This document shows, piece by piece, positions 1 to 11,689 of a stretch of DNA of 29,359 bases; position 1 is the stretch's first letter, and the number at the start of each line of letters is the position of its first letter. The notes under the pieces are model-generated. The model was given only the letters and a program-made list of their open reading frames with translations, was not told where the DNA came from and made no database searches. The stretch covers positions 1-29,359 of the forward strand of contig WOGZ01000376.1 of the NCBI GenBank assembly GCA_009733775.1, given 5' to 3'. Position numbers and translations under genes: made by a program. The DNA comes from Alectoria sarmentosa. Its lineage: Eukaryota > Ascomycota > Lecanoromycetes > Lecanorales > Parmeliaceae.

Positions 1-310
1 AATCGATTTATGTTTATAATCGAAGATTTTCGTTTATAATTAATTATATATAATCTTGAATCGAATTATTAATAAATTAATTTATTTATTATAACTTTAA
101 ACGATTTATTAGAAAAATAATCGAATCACTTGATTAAATGTATTAAAAATAAGATTATTAAATAAATGCGTTTTATATAATAATAATAATAAATTATATA
201 CACTTAAAAAGCAAGTAGAATTCGATTAATCGACGTTACTTAAATTTATTTCGTCTTCATTTATCTTAAAAATCATAAATTTAATTTATAAATTTTAGTT
301 TAATTATTTT
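1..310 (-). repeat. Repeat E, copy 1: inverted terminal module (R)
   Basis: This stretch is the reverse complement, with RIP-type transitions, of 27503-27790 and of 4333-4616. For example the opening bases mirror the palindromic-looking segment at about 27,765-27,795, and the GACGTTA…TTTC…TCTT stretch at 231-262 mirrors 27,550-27,580. The similarity ends near 310, as it ends near 4333 and 27503 in the other copies, so it looks like the true end of a repeat whose body runs off the left side of the window. The element type is not recognised. Confidence 0.7.
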
Positions 311-1597
311 AAAATAATTAAAACGACGTTATTATATTGAATATTATAAACGCGACATCTTTTATATTTATCGATTAAAGTTATAATATTAAATTTTAAA
401 AAGTATAAAATGTTATTAATATCACGCTCGTTGAAATTAATAAAAATATTTATATTTATTTTAATTTTATAATATGTTTTATTTTCATTTTAATCGTTAT
501 TTTTATTTTCGTTTTATAAAATATTTATTTTAAATATAATAATTTCGATTTTGTCGTTATTATAACATTATTTTAATATTTTATTTTAAAACGACGCAAT
601 ATTACATTAATCGCAAATTTAATTTATAAAATCGAAATTATATCGTAAAGATTTTATAATATATAAAAAATACGTAATATAATTTATTATTTTTATTAAA
701 AATTGAATAAATTGAATAATTTTCAAAAAAAACGAATTATTAAAAAAGTCGATATTAAGAAAATTCATTAATAAATCTCGCATTAAAGAATTTTTTACAT
801 AAATTAAAATATCTCTTAATCGTTTTCAAATATAAAATACGCGTTATTAAATAAATAAAAAGATAAAGAGCGAGATCAAAGAAAAAAACGCGTTTTGAAA
901 AAACGAAAATCGATTAATTTAAAAAAACGACGATTATAAAAGCGAGAAGTTTATTTAAAATCTTTTTAAAAATCTTTTTACGCGTTTATTAAATAATAGA
1001 AAATAATTATTAAATTCGTTTTCGATTTCGATTGTTAATAATAATAAATTTTACAAAAAATCGTTTAAAAGAATTAATAAAGCTTTTAAAAAAAGAGTAA
1101 AAGAAATATACGTGTTTTAAATATTTAATAACGTGCGAGCGAGAAGTATTAAGATTAAATATATTTATATTAATAATAAATTAATAAATTAATAATATAT
1201 AACGATTATACGCGTTTTCGCAAATAAATAAATAAATCGAAAAAAATATTAATCGTCTCGAATAAGCTTAATACGACTTTAAGATCGATATTTAAATATT
1301 TATTAATTTAATAAATAATAAATCGAATTTTATAATTTTTGCATTATTGAAAAGCGTAAAACATATTTTATAATTTATGAAATTATAAAAATATTGCATA
1401 TTTAAAAGAATAAAAAACAAAAGATGTAAGATTTTTATATATAAATTTTTAATAAAAGCGCTCGAAAGATTTAAACGTCGCTATTCGAGCGTTAATCGAA
1501 AAGCGTTATAATTTCGAATTTATAATTAATTATATATATAAATTTAAGGTTTTTTAGCTTAATCTTACACTATTTTTTTATATATATTAATAAATGT
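310..1597 (+). repeat. Repeat Y, copy 1
   Basis: Direct copy of 16040-17365. Matching landmarks in the same order include the CGACGTTATTATATT segment near its start, the ACGCGTTTT…AAAACGA segment at about 890, the ATTAATCGTCTCGAATAA segment at about 1250, and a shared end at TTTTAGCTTAAT…TATATATTAATAA. Differences are mostly transitions. No coding similarity was recognised on either strand. Confidence 0.75.
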
Positions 1598-2080
1598 GTA
1601 TATTAAGTTGAGTAACGACGATTAAAGTCGATTAAAATCGGTTAAGAAAAAAAGACGTGAACGGTTTTTAACAACTATCATATAATTTTCATTTTTTGTT
1701 AATATCTTTATAGCCGTCTATCGAATTTCGTTAATTTTTAAGTTTCTGAAATTGCACGACTCTATTTCATAATTGACATTAAATAAATAAATTCTTATAT
1801 TTTAAAGATATTACATTATTTATATAAAAAGCGACTGCGCAAAAAAGAAAAGTTTTAAAAGTTATATAATGTAACATTTAATAAACAAATTATAATCAAT
1901 TATTCGCGAGTCTTAACGTTTTCATTTTAATAATTTATGAATGTTTAAAATATATCGTTAATTATAAATTGATAAAAAGTTAATAAAAAGTTAATAAAAA
2001 AGTAAATAAATATTAAATAAAAAAGATAATTTTAAATAAATTGCAATTAATTATAGATAAAATTATTATTAATTTAAAAT
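1598..2080. other. AT-rich stretch with a less mutated patch
   Basis: No gene is seen. At about 1,610-1,830 the sequence keeps C and G outside CpG (for example TTGCACGACTC at about 1,751 and TAGCCGTC at about 1,711) more than its surroundings. It may be non-repeated sequence between transposons. Confidence 0.4.
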
Positions 2081-3610
2081 TAATATATTTCGAATTTTTT
2101 TATATATTCGATAAAATTAAAAAATTATATATATTAATTTTTTATATAAAAGTTTTGAGAAAAATCGAAAAATCGAAAAATAAATTACGTAACGTTAATA
2201 ATTCGTAAAATATATAATAAGCGAAATACTTACTTTAATACGAGTTTTAATATATATAATATATAATTAAAAAATTATTTATCAAATATATATTAATTAT
2301 AAATATATATTAATTATAAATATATATTAATTATAAATATATATTAATTATAAATATATATTAATTATAAATATATATTAATTATAAATATATATTAATT
2401 ATAAATATATAATAATATAATATTTTTTTAAATAAATAAATAATAAATTATTAATGAAAAATTAAGAAAAAGTCGATTTTAATATAAAAAGAATAATATT
2501 AATATACTTTATATTTAAGTTATTTATCTTCGTTAAATTATATTATTAGCGAAAAATTTATAAATAATTAATACGATTAATTAAAAACGATAAATAAAAA
2601 GTTAATAAAATTTTTATCAAAAATGTTTTTATTTAATTAAATTAAATTTCTAATTAACTTTATATTAAAGTATTATTAATTTAAATTAATTATAATATAT
2701 ATAACGTTTTCTTTTCTTTTTTTTTTACAATCGATAAAATTTTCAAATTGTATATATTGACTCTTTATATAAATTTTTAAAAAATTAAAAAATTAAAAAA
2801 CAATTTACGTAACGTAAATTTCTCGTAAAATATATATTATATAAAGTTTTCGCTTTAATGAAAATCTTAATATAAAAAATAAAATTAATTTATTAAATAT
2901 ATATTAATTATATATTAATTATAAATATATAATAATATAATTTTTTTAACTTTTTTTTACAAAATTATTTTATTTAGAAATTTTAAGTATATTAAATATT
3001 AATAAATAATAATAATATATTTATATTAATAATAAAAATTACGTAATAGCGCTTATTTATTTAATTAAAAATAATATTATATTTTCTTAAATAAACGTTT
3101 ATATTTATTATTAAAAATATATTACGAAAAGTTAATAAATAATTAATTACGTATTAATTTGTTATTAATTTATAATTAAAAAAATTCGATAATATTCGCA
3201 ATTTTTCGAAAAAATTATTTAAATTTAATAAAAATATAAAAAACATATATATTAATTCTTTATATTGATTAAAAAAACTTCGAAAAATCGAGAAAAAAGT
3301 TATATAACGTTAATATTTCGTAAAATATTCGTTAAATAAAATACTCGCTTTAATATTAATTTTAATATATTTAATATATAATTAATAACTATTTATTAAA
3401 TATATATTAATTATTAATATATAATAATTTAACATTTTTAATTTAACATTTTTATAAATAAATTATTAATAAATTATTAATAAAAAGTTAAAAAAAAGTC
3501 GATTTTAATAAAATTAATAATATTAATATATTCACTTTTAAGTCACATATTTTTTCTTAAATAATAATTTATTTAAAGAAAATTTTTTGATATAAATCAA
3601 TTCGTAGTGA
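2080..3610 (+). repeat. Three degenerate tandem units of about 0.5-0.6 kb
   Basis: Three units share the same order: an AT-rich lead, a TTACGTAACGTTA-like anchor (about 2,184, 2,811 and 3,300), a TTCGTAAAATAT segment, a CGCTTTAAT-like segment, and then the 17-bp minisatellite unit. Units 1 and 3 also share the following AAAGTCGATTTTAAT…TTTAAGT block (about 2,470 and 3,497). Spacing of the anchors is about 630 and 490 nt. No coding content is seen. Confidence 0.6.
2284..2411 (+). repeat. 17-bp tandem repeat, about 7.5 copies
   Basis: The unit AAATATATATTAATTAT repeats seven times without change from 2284, followed by a partial copy. The same unit appears once or twice at about 2,899 and 3,398, in the matching place of two neighbouring larger repeat units, so the array is a local expansion in one of them. 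Confidence 0.9.
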
Positions 3611-4332
3611 AATAAATTTATACGATTAATACACGTTATAATTTTATTAATATACGTTTAAATAAAGTTTTTATTAAACGTAATATTTGATTTATATAAT
3701 ATTAAATATTAAAAATGTATTATTTTAATATAAAAAATATTTATAAATAATTAAGCGCACTTTAAATAAATAAAATTTTTAAATAACGTTTTATAATTAA
3801 TTGAATTATTTATATTTTAACGAAGAATTATAATTTGCGATAATTGTATTTAGTTAATATTTTGAATAATAATTATTAATAAACGATTTTTTTAATAATG
3901 TAATTTATTATTATTAAATATATATTAAATTATATATTATAATCGATTATAATTAAATAACGATAATTAAAAAAAAATTCGCACATTCGTTTTAATAGTA
4001 TATACGATTATTTATAAAATATATTTCTATTTTTAAAATTGTTAAATATGTTAAATTTATGCTCGAAAGTTTTATATATCGAAAAATATCAACGCTTTTA
4101 AGAATTTTATAGCAAAAATAAACGATTTAAATAATTCTCTCGCGAGAGTGTTATTCGCGATATTTTGCGCTGAGTATGATTAATGTAAGAGTGTGAGATG
4201 ATATAGCAAAGTAGCTTTCATTTTTACTTAATCATTCTCGATTTCGACGCTATTTCGATACTAAATGAAAATTATAGTTTATTAATAATGCTTTCGTATT
4301 ATCGATAAAAACTATCGTTTATAAAAAACGAT
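3611..4332. other. AT-rich stretch without recognised genes
   Basis: Nothing coding is recognised. Between about 4,090 and 4,270 the composition is less extreme and includes a perfect 12-bp palindrome CTCTCGCGAGAG at 4137-4148. This patch ends where repeat E starts. Confidence 0.4.
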
Positions 4333-4616
4333 TATAAATAACAAATTAAGATTTATAAATTAAATTTATAATATTTAAAATAAATAAAAACGAAACGAAC
4401 TTAAATAACGTCGATTAATTGAACTTTATTTACTTTTTATATATATATAATTTACTTTTATTATTATATAAAAAGCGTTTATTTAATAATTTTTTTTAAT
4501 ATATTTAATCGAATAACTCGATTATTTTTTTAATAAATCATTGAAAATTATAATAAATAATTCGATTTTGTTAATAATTCGATTTAAGTTTATATATAAT
4601 TAATTATAAACGAAAA

Positions 4617-4785
4617 TGTCACGATGTCGAGCATTTATTTTGTCAAAATATCTATTTCGCTTATTAGTTATATTTATCTAATAAGTATTTTATCAAGCGC
4701 ATAATTTGACAAGCATATATATAATTTTCTATAAAAAAAATCAACTAATTTACACATTATTAATAAATGTTTATATTGTTTTACA
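4617..4785 (+). repeat. 5' LTR of gypsy 1
   Basis: 169 bp, starting TGTCACGATGTCGAGC and ending GTTTTACA. It aligns end to end with 11520-11689 with transitions and one single-base length change in an A run. Confidence 0.88.
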
Positions 4786-6850
4786 ATATAATAATAACAC
4801 TTATACGATATTAATTAACTATCATATAATTTAAAAGTCTTTTATTATTATTTTTATGTTATAACAATAACATTTAATTAATTTATAAAAGTCTTTAACA
4901 ATAGTTTATCCTTTATTACGTCTTTAAAAATCTTTAATAAACGCTTTTATAAAAGCTTATTAAATAATCACGCTGTCGATTTAATTAAATTAATAAATAT
5001 ATTATAAATCGACGACGTTATTATTTTAATAAAGCGTTATATTATCAAATTTATTTATTAAATTAAAGATTTCATTAAATTTGATCACGATTTTATTATT
5101 TTTATAAAGTTTTTTATAAACGAGATTATTAATTATATTACAACTCGTTATTTTAGATCAATCGATTTTATTAAGAAAACAATTATCGAAAAGCGTAAAG
5201 TTACATCATAATCGAGCTCTTTAAAATCAATTTCATATTTTTTAATTAATTAATTTATCGATAAATCATTCTTTAGAAAAGTCTTAATAACGTTTATTAA
5301 AAACATTCGACAATTTATCGAATTATTACAATCATCGTCATCAAAGTTTTTATATAATCACGATAATCACGAAAACGATAATTCGTCAAAATCATTTACT
5401 ATAATAACAACGTCAGTTAAAAAAAAATCTATTTTCAACTTATCGAATTCTAAATAAACGTCGACATGATTAATATCGATAACTCACGAAATTATTAAAA
5501 CACGAATTTCACATAATAACAATAAATTGCTTTTTAAAATTTAATCGATGTTTCAAATATTATTTCTTTATTAAATTTATTAAATTCGTTAAATTCATAA
5601 AAAATATTTGATTAAATAATTATTTCGATATCGTCGAATAAATGAAACTTTATAAACCTTAATTATTTTGATTTATATTTCGATAAATCATATAATGAAA
5701 ATGAAATTGTTATAATCGATAAAAATTTATATTTTAAAAGCATTATTTTATTCGTTAAACGTATTAAAAATATTATTATTATCAAAGATAATGTTTTGAT
5801 AAAGATTAATTTTAACATTAATATAAAAAGTTCGATATTAAAATAATATACGATAAAAAAATTTAATTTGAAAAAAACGAATTTTAAAAATGATTTTAAA
5901 AATATCAAAAAATGATGCAATGCACTATTAAGTAAATTTAAAAAGTTATTTAAAATAACATTATTATATTTTATATTTAAAAAGTATAATACTATCGATG
6001 TTTATTTTAAGCGAAAATTATTCGATTATATATAAATTATTATTAAACATATTAAATTTATTAACATTAACGTCATTTTCAATTCATTTATATTTATTTA
6101 TTAAAATATTGTAATAAAATTACGAGTTTTCATAAATTCGTTTTCATTTATTATTATTATAACAGATTTTATACGATCATTAAAGATAAGAAAAGATGTT
6201 TAATTTGAGTTCAATTTTAAATCATTTATTATTATCAATCAAAGGCTTTCAAATCAATAATAATAATATCAACGATAAACTTTAAAAGCTTTTCGCAACA
6301 ATTTAATTAAGATTATTAAAATCAAGGTTAACAATCTTATAAATAATAATAACAATACGATCGTTAATCGTATAATTAATAATTTTTTTTTATCGATCTC
6401 AAAATAGCGATAATAATTATAATCAAAATATTTATCGTTTTTAATAATATAATAATTAATCAAATTCTTATTACGAGCCTCGTTCTTCGTTATAACAATT
6501 ATCATTTATACGATATTCATTTTTATAAATTATCGATTCATTAAACGAATCAAATTCGACGTCGTTAAATAATCGTTTTTCATAAATTAAACAAAAACAA
6601 AATCAAGAATTTCGAAGATTCGAAAATCAAAATTACGAAAATCGTCAATTATGATAATAAAATTTTAGATTTAAGATTACGATTTATCAAATTATTATAA
6701 ATGAAAAGAAAATTAATTAATTTAATGATTATATTTAAAAACAATATAACGAGTAAAGATTTTATCAAAACGACGAAAAATTATATCAAAAAAAATACAT
6801 TAATTACGATAATGAGAATCAATAATTTAAAGAATTATTTATTAAATTTA
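4786..6850 (+). pseudogene. Degraded gag-side region of gypsy 1
   Basis: By position this should be the leader, primer-binding site and gag. Nothing in it was recognised as a gag domain. G is almost absent outside CpG, while CA dinucleotides remain common, so mutation fell mostly on the minus strand's cytosines. The long minus-strand frames at 5663-5920 and 6269-6505 are Ile/Leu/Lys-rich frames created by base composition and are not genes. Confidence 0.5.
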
Positions 6851-6859
6851 TAAATATAA

Positions 6860-9800
6860 AAGCATTTTATTATAATTGCAATGCGTTATTTAAATCAAAA
6901 TTAAAACTTTATAAGCATTTATGATAAAATTATTTGATATAAAATTCGTAAAAGTCTTTTATTAATAATTTGCGTGTTAAATAAATAATCAAATTATCGA
7001 TATTAAAGTAAAAGCAAATAATCATAACGATAAATATTTTCTCAATCGAAATCGTCAAATTTAATATTATAAATCATATTAATATCGATATAAAATTGAT
7101 TTTTCGTAAATAAAATTACGCTCACATATTTATTAAATTATTATTAATCGTTATTAAAAAAAAATTTGCATCGACATCGATTATAACGTTACTTTAATAA
7201 ATAAATTATAATTATTATAATTACTTTTCGAAATGAAAATCAAGATAATATCGAAATTATTTTATATTAAAGATTTAAATGTAATTATATATGAAACGAA
7301 TTAATATATCTTGATATTAATATATATATTTAACGTTAAAGAAAATAATATAAAAATATTATATCGAATTATTAAAGAAATTCATTTAATCGACGATTTC
7401 AAAATTTATATATTTATCGATAATAACATTATCGAATCAGAATAAATCGTTTTAAACATTAACAAAAATAAAGCTTTTATCGATAACTGCGATGTTATAA
7501 TTAACATTTTTTGTTGTTAACGTGATAATTAATATATTCGTCGAGCAATTTATGTTTATGAGACGTTAATCATATTATTTTAATTAAAATGTTTAATATT
7601 TATAACAAAAGTCGATATGTTAATTATAAAAAATTTCTTGTTCGAATTTATCGTTCACGTTAATATTACGCTTTACGCTCATTTAATTAATATTAAATAT
7701 ATGAAATTTTTATTAAAACGACATCGATCGTATTATAAAAATATTTAAAAAGACGCGATTTAACACACTTTTTGACTTTGATTACGAGAATATTTTTTTC
7801 GTCGAACAATTTTGCTTGCGGAAGTCTTTTATAAATATTAATTAAATTAAAAAAGTTATTATCATTATTATAATAATAACCTTTAACATCTTATTTACGA
7901 TAATTAATTTCTTATTAAAATAAAAGTTTATAATAATTTTTTAAAATATTGTTAAAAAAGTACGATTATTTAATAATGTAATAATATACGAAAATACGTA
8001 AATAAAATCGTTATTAATAAATCTCATAACAAAATTCTCATTAATTTAAAAAAATGAAGGTTTTGTTGATTTATCGAAAAACGATTAAATGAAAATCACA
8101 TTATGCGATAATTAATAAAACAAATTGCAATTTAATAAAATTAAAATCTATTTTTTTAATTAACGTGATCGCGATATTATTAATAAAATTTTCGATGAAA
8201 TGCATCGATAAGATCGCTTTAAATATATTATTTAAATAATCTTATTTAATTATTCGATTTTTATGATTTGAAAGTCTCTGTTAGATAAAAAAAAAAAAAA
8301 AAAAAACAATCGTTAATATTCGAAATTTTAACGATTTTATCGTATTTAACATATATCTTATATTATTATAATTTGACATAATTAATCGCTTATTAAAATG
8401 TATTCACATAATTATTATAAACGTTATATCATTTTTTTATTAATAACGCCCTTATTTTGATTCACGTAAAATGTTAATTATAATATTACATCGAGAATAA
8501 AAAACATTTAATGTTTTTATCATAAAATGTATAAATTTAATTATATATATTTAACGTTAAATCGATAACATCTTGCGATTTATGAAAATCTTTATAAAAA
8601 TATATATAAACGATGTTATTACGAGAGCAAAGTCTTTAATAAAGCATCTTTTCAATTTACGATTATTATTTTAATTATTCGTTAAATATAACATTTCGAT
8701 TTCGTCGATTAAAACTTTCTCGATTATTTAAATACTAATTTATTTAAACGATATATAAATTTTATAAAACTTTTTACAATTGAAAATAAGTTTAAAATTA
8801 TCGAAACAATTAAATATTTAATAACTTTAAAAAATCTCGAACATTATTTCGATTTAAGAAATTATCTTTATAATAATATTTATTATTATATTTAATTAAT
8901 ATAATTATCTTAAATATTAAAAACGTCGTTATTTAAATAACCTTTTTTTAAAAATAACTTTCATTATGCGTTTATTTCAAAATATAAATTTGACGAATTT
9001 ATCGCATTAAACAAAATTAACTTCGAAAATCTATAAAAAGTTTTATATAAATAAATAATTTTAATATATCAAGATTTTAATAAAATAATATGAATAAATT
9101 TGAATGTTTTGAAAAATGAATTTAATATATGAGTTTTTTATATCAAAAAGAATTATGAGATGTCGTTTGATAAATAATTAACAAAAATTATTATAAAGAC
9201 GATTCTTTTTTTATCAAAAAAATTATCTATTATCGAGAAAAATTATTAATTAATCGAATTAAAAATCGTTGAATTTATATAAATAATAAGAAAAATTAAA
9301 CATATGATCGAATTTTATAAATATTTCATTATTATTTAAATCGATTATTTCGTTATCGTCGATATTATAAAACAATTATTAATTATTTCGATTACTTTAA
9401 TTATTCGTATAAATATTCGATTAATATATGTTTTTTAATTTCTTCGACAATTTCGATTCGAAATTAAATATAAATTTGATAAAGAACATATAATGTTAAA
9501 TGCTTTATCGCGTTTTATTTTAATAAAACTTTTTATAATGTTAAAAGATTATTTTAAATTTAATGCATTTTATATAAATTATAATTTTTTTTTATTTAAA
9601 TATAAATAAATAATATTTTTCGTATTTATTTAATAAATTTTTATATTAAAAACGATAAATAAATAAAAATAATTAAAGTTTTTTATAATAAAATTATTAT
9701 AAAAAAGAAATTTAATAATAATGAGATCGTTACGTTAACTTTTATTCGCGAAAAAATAAATCTCATTTTTCACATCGACAAGTTTATAGATTTGAAACGT

Positions 9801-11085
9801 TTATACATATTTTAATCTCTTATCAAAAAAATGTTTAATATCGTTTATAACGAAAATTATTTAAAGTTTGAGCGATATTACGAAATCATATCGAAATTTT
9901 AATATATTTATAATTTAACATATTTGTTATAAAAATACATTAAACATTATTTTTAATGTTTAATTTTTTAAATTTATTAATATCATTTTTATAACGCTTT
10001 TTAATTTATTCAAAACTTATTTATCTCGTTTTATACATTAACATTTAATTTTATTATAACATTTTCTTTATTTATCGAAGACTTTGATTACGTTATATCA
10101 ATAATTGATAAATTCACGAAAAAAATCATGTCGATATTTGATAAAATAACATAAAAAGTAACGAATTAAACTATCGCATTATTAAATCGTCTTAATATAA
10201 TAAATTGAAATTTGTTTATAATTTTTTTTCATTAATCGCGATTCGAAATTTTTTATTAAATTGTGAAAAATTATTTTTAAACGATTAAGAGTTAACTTAT
10301 TATATTTAATAATATATTATTTTCAAATTAATAATAATAACGAACGAATTAATCAAATTATTAAAATCGCTTTGCGTTTTTATATTTATGCTTTTAATAA
10401 ACTTATTAATTAATTAAAAATATTATCACGTTTATAAACATTACTTAATAACTTATTATCATTAATAATAATTAAAACATTTAATAAATTAATATATAAA
10501 TTCAAATTTAATAAATTATTAAATTTAATAATTATAATAAACTTATTACAATAATTTAAATTTATTAAAATTAACATTATCGATATTATTAATTTTGCGT
10601 AAATAAATTAAAAATTTCATTATAATCGTTATTATTAACTTATATATTTTAAAAAACAAAATCTTTTTTAAATTATATTATAATTATTTTATTTCAATTG
10701 TTAATGTTAAATTTAATTAACAATATATAAAATCTTTCGAAATATTCGATAAAATCGATAAGTAAGCGTATCGCTTAAATATATTATTTTATTAATATAT
10801 ATATTTTATATTCTTGTTTGCTCAATTAAAATCATCGTTAAAATTTAATTTTTTTCGACGTTTAATATTTAAACATTCGAAATCGATGTTCGTCGAAAAA
10901 AATATCAAAAAAATGAAATTTTATATATTAAAGAAATTATTAAATAAACGTGTCTATCGTCGAGACAAAAATGAATCGATAAAATATTTAATAAAATAAT
11001 AAAATTATAAATCGAAATTCGATATTTAATATAATATCAAATATTTAAATAATGTTATAAATTTAATATAAGAATACGAAGTAAA
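6860..11085 (+). pseudogene. Degraded pol of gypsy 1: zinc-finger-like, RT, RNase H, integrase, chromodomain
   Basis: Domains readable in order on the plus strand, interrupted by stops. A finger-like CNALFKSKLKLYKHL lies at about 6,876. RT (about 8,150-8,910) has its catalytic motif as YIND at 8603-8614, then NISISSIKTF and LITLKNLEHYFDLRNYL. RNase H (about 8,930-9,510) ends FEIKYKFDKEHIMLNALSR. Integrase (about 9,760-10,640) has a zinc-binding part, FYTLTFNFIITF with Asn at 10047-10049 where Asp is expected, FDYVISIIDKFTK, and LLYLIIYYFQINNNNERINQ, a degraded form of the STAYHPQTDG-type stretch. A GPY/F-type linker follows (YWRIYPIFLFAQL). A chromodomain-like end (FYILKKLLNKRVYRRDKNES, then IKYLIK) covers about 10,920-11,085. 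Some frame changes are needed between domains. The substitutions seen are what RIP makes. Confidence 0.85.
10905..11085 (+). pseudogene. Degraded chromodomain at the C-terminus of gypsy 1 integrase
   Basis: The frame 10814-10999 ends YILKKLLNKRVYRRDKNES, then IKYLIK. It is followed after stops by YKSKFDI, YNIKYLNN and EYEV in the same frame. This matches the chromodomain layout (YEVEKIL-D-R…YLVRWKGY…TWE…NL…L…Y) in order and spacing. Such domains steer integration of chromoviruses to H3K9-methylated chromatin. Confidence 0.7.
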
Positions 11086-11519
11086 AATAATAATATTTTC
11101 GTTATTTTCGTTATTTTCGTTATAAGACAATTTTATTATTATAACATCTTTTATAATAATTTTATTATAAGCTTTCGCAAAGTAAACATCGTTATTAAAG
11201 TCTTTTATAAAATAATATATTATCGTCGTTAAGATATTTATTGCGATAGTTACATCAGCAAGCATTACGCTTACTTTAAAATCTTATTAAAGTTAACGTT
11301 TATTGTTAAATTAGCAACGTCGGTTATTGAAGCAACGACGACGTTCGTAAAAGGTTTTCGTAGCGAAAATAAATTAATAACATTGATGAAAGCTTTTCGC
11401 AAAGAGTTATTATTATTATCAGTCGATCGTTATTTATTTTAATTTGCTAATAAAAAGCTTACTTTACGTGTATATATAATAATAAAATTATTATATATTT
11501 CTTTTATTTATAACGATAT
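11086..11519 (+). other. Untranslated 3' part of gypsy 1 before the LTR
   Basis: About 430 nt between the chromodomain remnant and the 3' LTR. It keeps more G and C (for example TTAGCAACGTCGGTTATTGAAG at about 11,312) than its neighbours. A triplet-like TTATTTTCG repeat stands at about 11,095-11,120. The minus-strand frame 11026-11265 reads across the chromodomain remnant and is not called. Confidence 0.4.
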
Positions 11520-11689
11520 TATTATAATATCGAGCATTTATTTTATTAAAATATTTATCTCGCTTATTAGCTATATTTGTTTAACAAGTATTTTATTAAG
11601 CGCATAATTTGATAAACACATATATAGCTTTCTATAAGAAAAAATCAATTAACTTATACATCATCAATAAATGTTTATATTGTTTTATA
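11520..11689 (+). repeat. 3' LTR of gypsy 1
   Basis: 170 bp, starting TATTATAATATCGAGC; each of its differences from the 5' LTR start is a C-to-T or G-to-A change. It ends GTTTTATA where the 5' LTR has GTTTTACA. Confidence 0.88.

Larger units (their letters stand above)
4617..11689 (+). mobile_element. Complete but RIP-inactivated Ty3/gypsy chromovirus-type LTR retrotransposon (gypsy 1)
   Basis: A 7073-bp element with direct LTRs at 4617-4785 and 11520-11689. It has a TG…CA end in the 5' copy, mutated to TA…TA in the 3' copy. It is flanked by GAAAA at 4612-4616 and AAAAA at 11690-11694, read as a 5-bp target duplication with one G-to-A change. Inside, on the plus strand, are degraded RT, RNase H, integrase and chromodomain in the order RT-RH-IN-CHR, which defines Ty3/gypsy (Metaviridae) and, with a C-terminal chromodomain, the chromovirus lineage. 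The insertion splits repeat E. Many in-frame stops and lost catalytic residues make it non-autonomous. Confidence 0.88.

Noticed and set aside
2284..2411. CRISPR array
   Set aside because: The 17-bp units are directly adjacent without spacers and the genome is eukaryotic.
4333..4616. Reading R (the first 284 nt of repeat E) as the LTR of gypsy 1
   Set aside because: R does not recur at the 3' side of gypsy 1; the true LTR pair is 4617-4785 and 11520-11689, and R belongs to the interrupted host repeat.
5663..6505. Two long minus-strand frames (85 and 78 codons), Ile/Leu/Lys/Asn-rich
   Set aside because: They lie antisense in the gag side of gypsy 1 and arise because loss of G on the plus strand removes C from the minus strand; no domain or plausible start context.
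8286..8307. Long A run as a LINE poly-A tail
   Set aside because: It falls within the RT region of gypsy 1 and no LINE-type sequence precedes it; more likely slippage or mutation in A-rich DNA.
11026..11265. 79-codon minus-strand frame
   Set aside because: Antisense to the chromodomain remnant and 3' part of gypsy 1; composition-driven.
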